Assembly: GCA_025928535.1 (NCBI GenBank)
Contig: JAICJJ010000085.1
Span: 1 to 8,672 of the forward strand
Source: Thermomicrobiales bacterium
Lineage (GTDB): Bacteria; Chloroflexota; Chloroflexia; Thermomicrobiales; UBA6265
DNA length: 8,672 bases
Direction: 5' to 3'
The position numbers were made by a program, and so were the translations under genes. The notes under the pieces are model-generated. The model saw only the letters and a list, made by a program, of their open reading frames with translations, was not told the DNA's origin and did no database searches. Shown here one piece after another: positions 7,207 to 8,672 of the stretch. Within the stretch, counting starts at the first letter, position 1. Each line of letters starts with the position of its first letter.

Positions 7207-7222
7207 GTCCAGGATGCTGGAC
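7207..7222. promoter_or_regulatory. Candidate operator GTCCAG-N4-CTGGAC
   Basis: A perfect 6-bp inverted repeat around GATG, 42 nt before the SnoaL-like start. Its size and symmetry suit a dimeric HTH protein such as the neighbouring XRE-domain regulator, but binding is inferred only. Confidence 0.4.
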
Positions 7223-7264
7223 GGGACGAACGAGCGAACGGCAGCATCGGCAGGAGCGGATGTC

Positions 7265-7696
7265 ATGACGGACACGGCGAACAAGGCGATCGTCCGCCGG
7301 TATTACGACGAAGTGCTCACCCAGGGCAAACTTGCCGCGCTGGACGAGCTGGCGACCGCGGACTACGTCGAACACAACCCCTTGCCGGGACAAGGCGAAG
7401 GCTTGAGCGGGCTGCGCGACCGGGTGGCGATGCTCTGTGCCGCCTTTCGCCCGCGCTTCACGCTGGAGGATGTGATCGCCGAGGGCGATCGGGTGGCGGT
7501 GCGCTGGATCAACCACGGAGTCCATCAGGGATCGTTCGCCGGCCTGCCGGCCACCGGATGCTCCTTCGCGATCGCGGGGATCGACATCCACGTCGTGCGC
7601 GACGGCAAGCTGGCCGAGCATTGGGACGTGGTCGACCAACTCAGCCTTCTGCAGCAGCTTGGCGTCCTGCCCAATCCAGGCGGTCCCAGCGCCTGA
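7265..7696 (+). CDS. SnoaL-like (polyketide-cyclase-type) NTF2-fold protein
   Basis: 143 residues, about the family's usual size. It shows the SnoaL/ester-cyclase pattern: an N-terminal helix with NKAIVRRYYDEVLTQGKLAA, then ADYVEHNPLPGQGEGLSGLR, a strand region EGDRVAVRWINHGVHQGSFA, GLPATG, and the closing DGKLAEHWDVVDQLSLLQQL. Members share an alpha+beta cone (NTF2-like) and range from polyketide cyclases to uncharacterised small-molecule-binding proteins; the substrate here is unknown. No signal peptide, so cytosolic. ATG at 7265 is chosen because AGGAG (7252-7256) lies 8 nt upstream; a longer frame from 7214 has no such site and an unrelated N-terminus. It is the first plus-strand gene after the divergent spacer and is followed after 72 nt by the cupin gene, possibly in one transcript. 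Confidence 0.9.
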   Translation: MTDTANKAIVRRYYDEVLTQGKLAALDELATADYVEHNPLPGQGEGLSGLRDRVAMLCAAFRPRFTLEDVIAEGDRVAVRWINHGVHQGSFAGLPATGCSFAIAGIDIHVVRDGKLAEHWDVVDQLSLLQQLGVLPNPGGPSA

Positions 7697-7768
7697 GCGC
7701 CGGGCATTCATCTCCTTTCCCGGCCGCATGGGCGGCTGGGCCACCGGGGCTCGGGAAGGACATCCATC

Positions 7769-8317
7769 ATGCATCGCTGGAGATTCTCGCTTGTGCTCGG
7801 CCTGGTCGGTCTGCTCGGACTGATCCTGTTCGGTCCAGTATTCGGGCTCACTCGCGCCCAAACGGCCACGCCGGCCGCCGATGCGATGCCGCCCGGCGTC
7901 AGCGCCCAACCCCTCGGCCTCGGCCACGTCGATACGCTGCCGGCGGCGCCGGCCGACCTGCTCCTCATCCGCTTCACGGTGGCGCCCGGCGCGAGCGTGC
8001 CGATCGACCCGAATGATCCATCGCTGACGCTGGCCTACATCGAGTCGGGCACGCTCACGATGCGCTTCGACGGGCCCTTGACCGTGACGCGCGCCGGCGC
8101 CATGAACGCCATGGCGACGCCGGGAACGATGGCGATGCCGGCGACGGAGCAAATTCCGGCCGGAACGACGGCGACCTTGCAGGCGGGCGATGCGGTCGTC
8201 GGGCCGCCCAACGTCGGCGGCACATTGAGCAACGCCGGGAGCGAGCCGGTGGTGGTCCTCAACGCGATCATCAGCCCGAGTCAGATGGGGCCGTCGGCCG
8301 CGACGCCGGCCGCCTGA
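7769..8317 (+). CDS. Secreted or membrane-anchored cupin-fold protein lacking the metal histidines
   Basis: 182 residues. The start MHRWRFSLVLGLVGLLGLIL is a basic n-region plus hydrophobic core, ending near FGLTRAQTATPA: a signal peptide (possible cleavage after the ARA-like TRA) or an N-terminal anchor, so the protein acts outside the cytoplasm. Residues about 60-172 form a single cupin barrel: LLIRFTVAPGASVPIDPNDP, LAYIESGTLTMRFDGPL, LQAGDAVVGPPNVGGTLSNA, GSEPVVVLNAII. Cupin motif 1 normally has HxH and motif 2 one His; both are absent (PIDPNDP; PPNVGG), so a standard metal-dependent enzyme is unlikely and a binding or structural role is more probable. A Met/Ala/Pro-rich loop (AMNAMATPGTMAMPATEQ) interrupts the barrel. 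ATG at 7769 has AAGGA 9 nt upstream. It lies 72 nt after the SnoaL-like gene. Confidence 0.85.
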   Translation: MHRWRFSLVLGLVGLLGLILFGPVFGLTRAQTATPAADAMPPGVSAQPLGLGHVDTLPAAPADLLLIRFTVAPGASVPIDPNDPSLTLAYIESGTLTMRFDGPLTVTRAGAMNAMATPGTMAMPATEQIPAGTTATLQAGDAVVGPPNVGGTLSNAGSEPVVVLNAIISPSQMGPSAATPAA

Positions 8318-8385
8318 GGTCGGTGGCCCTGGCGGTCGATCCCGCCGGCCGGAAACGAGCGGCGAGCGCGGGATACTCCGCACCA

Positions 8386-8415
8386 ACCGGGAGCCGGACA
8401 CGTTCGGCTCCCGGT
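8386..8415 (+). terminator. Strong hairpin after the cupin gene, terminator-like
   Basis: ACCGGGAGCCG (8386-8396) pairs perfectly with CGGCTCCCGGT (8405-8415), an 11-bp GC-rich stem around an 8-nt loop, 68 nt past the cupin stop. No T-tract follows, so termination is plausible but not shown. Confidence 0.45.
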
Positions 8416-8431
8416 CACGTGATTGGCGGAT

Positions 8432-8461
8432 CCGACGCGTCGCTGGACGCATTCGCGTCGG
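8432..8461. repeat. Inverted repeat CCGACGCG-N14-CGCGTCGG
   Basis: Perfect 8-bp arms at 8432-8439 and 8454-8461, in the spacer just after the cupin terminator-like hairpin. Function unknown. Confidence 0.6.
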
Positions 8462-8469
8462 CGGACACT

Positions 8470-8575
8470 GGTTCCCAGAACCCGCCAGGCTGTTGCACCC
8501 CCCAGGGCGGCTGCCCCCCTGCGTCTCGAAAACCCTCGTTTTTGAGACGGTCGGGAGCGGCCCGGGTTCCGTCGC
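8470..8575 (+). repeat. Dispersed repeat, copy 2
   Basis: Bases 8470-8495 match 4664-4689 at 22 of 26 positions, and CGGGTTCCGTCGC (8563-8575) matches 4752-4765 with one base missing. The overall spacing is similar to copy 1. Here the interior holds C-rich runs and an AT-rich hairpin. Both copies are intergenic. Confidence 0.45.
8522..8549. repeat. AT-rich hairpin CGTCTCGAAAAC / GTTTTTGAGACG
   Basis: CGTCTCGAAAAC (8522-8533) pairs with GTTTTTGAGACG (8538-8549) over 12 positions, with one G.T wobble, around a CCTC loop. The arms are GTTTTGAGAC-like, the same motif as in the array at 8595-8656. It could be a dyad operator or, as RNA, a stem-loop. Confidence 0.6.
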
Positions 8576-8594
8576 GCATTAGGCGGGCCCCGGT

Positions 8595-8656
8595 GTTTCA
8601 AAAGCCGTTTCACAATCAACGTTTTGATACTTGCGTCCATCGCCAAGTTTTGAGAC
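8595..8656. promoter_or_regulatory. Array of GTTTTGAGAC-like motifs at 26-bp spacing
   Basis: GTTTCAAAAG (8595), GTTTTGATAC (8621) and GTTTTGAGAC (8647) begin exactly 26 bp apart; the first is in inverse orientation. GTTTCACAAT (8607-8616) is a partial match between them. With the hairpin at 8522-8549 this makes five AT-rich copies in about 135 bp of an otherwise very GC-rich sequence. An operator array, iterons or a mobile-element terminus are all possible. Confidence 0.4.
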
Positions 8657-8666
8657 GATGGACGCA
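8632..8666. repeat. Inverted repeat TGCGTCCATCG-N13-CGATGGACGCA
   Basis: Perfect 11-bp arms at 8632-8642 and 8656-8666. The 13-nt loop (8643-8655) contains nearly all of the last GTTTTGAGAC motif (8647-8656), so the motif would be displayed in the loop of a cruciform or RNA hairpin. It lies at the window edge. Confidence 0.65.
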
Positions 8667-8672
8667 TGGAGA

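Larger units (their letters stand above)
7119..7264. promoter_or_regulatory. Divergent promoter/operator region
   Basis: This 146-nt spacer separates the XRE/NB-ARC regulator gene from the SnoaL-like gene and should contain both promoters. It holds two notable arrangements: a tandem CTGTACG pair with 11-bp period (7162-7179) and an inverted repeat GTCCAG-N4-CTGGAC (7207-7222). A weaker GTCC-N6-GGAC lies at 7181-7194. No canonical -35/-10 pair is obvious. Confidence 0.55.
8318..8672. other. Gene-free right end rich in hairpins and AT-rich motifs
   Basis: About 355 nt after the cupin stop with no supported gene. It holds an 11-bp hairpin (8386-8415), an 8-bp inverted repeat (8432-8461), the second copy of a dispersed repeat (8470-8575), an AT-rich hairpin (8522-8549) and a motif array (8595-8656) that ends in another hairpin. 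It probably contains the control region of a gene beginning beyond base 8672, or the edge of a mobile element. A minus-strand frame across it is Arg-rich and overlaps all of these repeats. Confidence 0.5.

Noticed and set aside
5979..7268. 429-codon plus-strand open frame, and a 377-codon frame at 5878-7011
   Set aside because: Both are antisense to the clearly recognisable XRE/NB-ARC/TPR gene, with Arg/Ser/Gln-rich low-quality translations.
7118..8452. 444-codon minus-strand open frame
   Set aside because: It is antisense to the SnoaL-like and cupin genes, which have ribosome-binding sites and recognisable folds; it shows no domain.
8281..8667. 128-codon minus-strand frame starting in the right-end hairpin
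   Set aside because: It runs through all the hairpins and repeats, is Arg-rich after about 20 codons, and overlaps the cupin 3' end.
8318..8672. CRISPR-like array from repeated GTTTTGAGAC motifs
   Set aside because: The units are only 10 bp, in mixed orientation and imperfect, with 16-bp gaps; they do not have repeat-spacer architecture.

Overview
The window is very GC-rich and carries no rRNA, tRNA or CRISPR array that I can see. The gene set fits a Chloroflexota bacterium, most plausibly of the Thermomicrobia type. It includes an XRE-helix-turn-helix/NB-ARC/TPR regulator, a SnoaL-like protein, a secreted cupin with degenerate metal sites, a stress-domain/PRC-barrel fusion and very GC-rich third codon positions. 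That assignment is an inference from gene style, not from a marker gene.

Layout. Positions 1-276 form an almost perfect long inverted repeat: 70-bp arms with one mismatch around a chaotic core of about 96% G+C. There is no believable gene there, and it may be an assembly or fold-back artefact. A pentapeptide-repeat protein (447-830, minus) and a small basic protein (1061-1279, plus) diverge from a 230-nt spacer. A second small protein (1577-1792, minus) follows. It lies downstream of a likely two-gene operon on the minus strand: an AI-2E-family membrane transporter (2993-4252), then after 21 nt a two-domain protein joining an apparent general-stress (YflT-like) region to a PRC-barrel (1883-2971).

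Positions 4253-4802 are a gene-poor interval. It holds what looks like the C-terminal third of a response-regulator receiver domain and a short repeat that recurs near the right edge. The minus-strand gene at 4803-7118 is a large regulator/ATPase with an N-terminal XRE DNA-binding domain, an NB-ARC-like NTPase and a TPR tail. It is divergent from a SnoaL-like protein (7265-7696) and a membrane-anchored or secreted cupin (7769-8317). The 146-nt spacer between them carries a direct repeat with one-helical-turn period and a perfect short inverted repeat, so local control of the SnoaL/cupin pair by the regulator is a reasonable hypothesis.

Positions 8318-8672 contain no gene but several hairpins and a cluster of AT-rich GTTTTGAGAC-like motifs, three of them exactly 26 bp apart. 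This suggests an operator array, or the edge of a mobile element belonging to whatever lies to the right.

The genes look like envelope/stress and regulatory accessory functions. I see no clearly new multi-gene system. The best leads are the left palindrome, the right-end motif array, the dispersed repeat pair and the regulator's intergenic sites.
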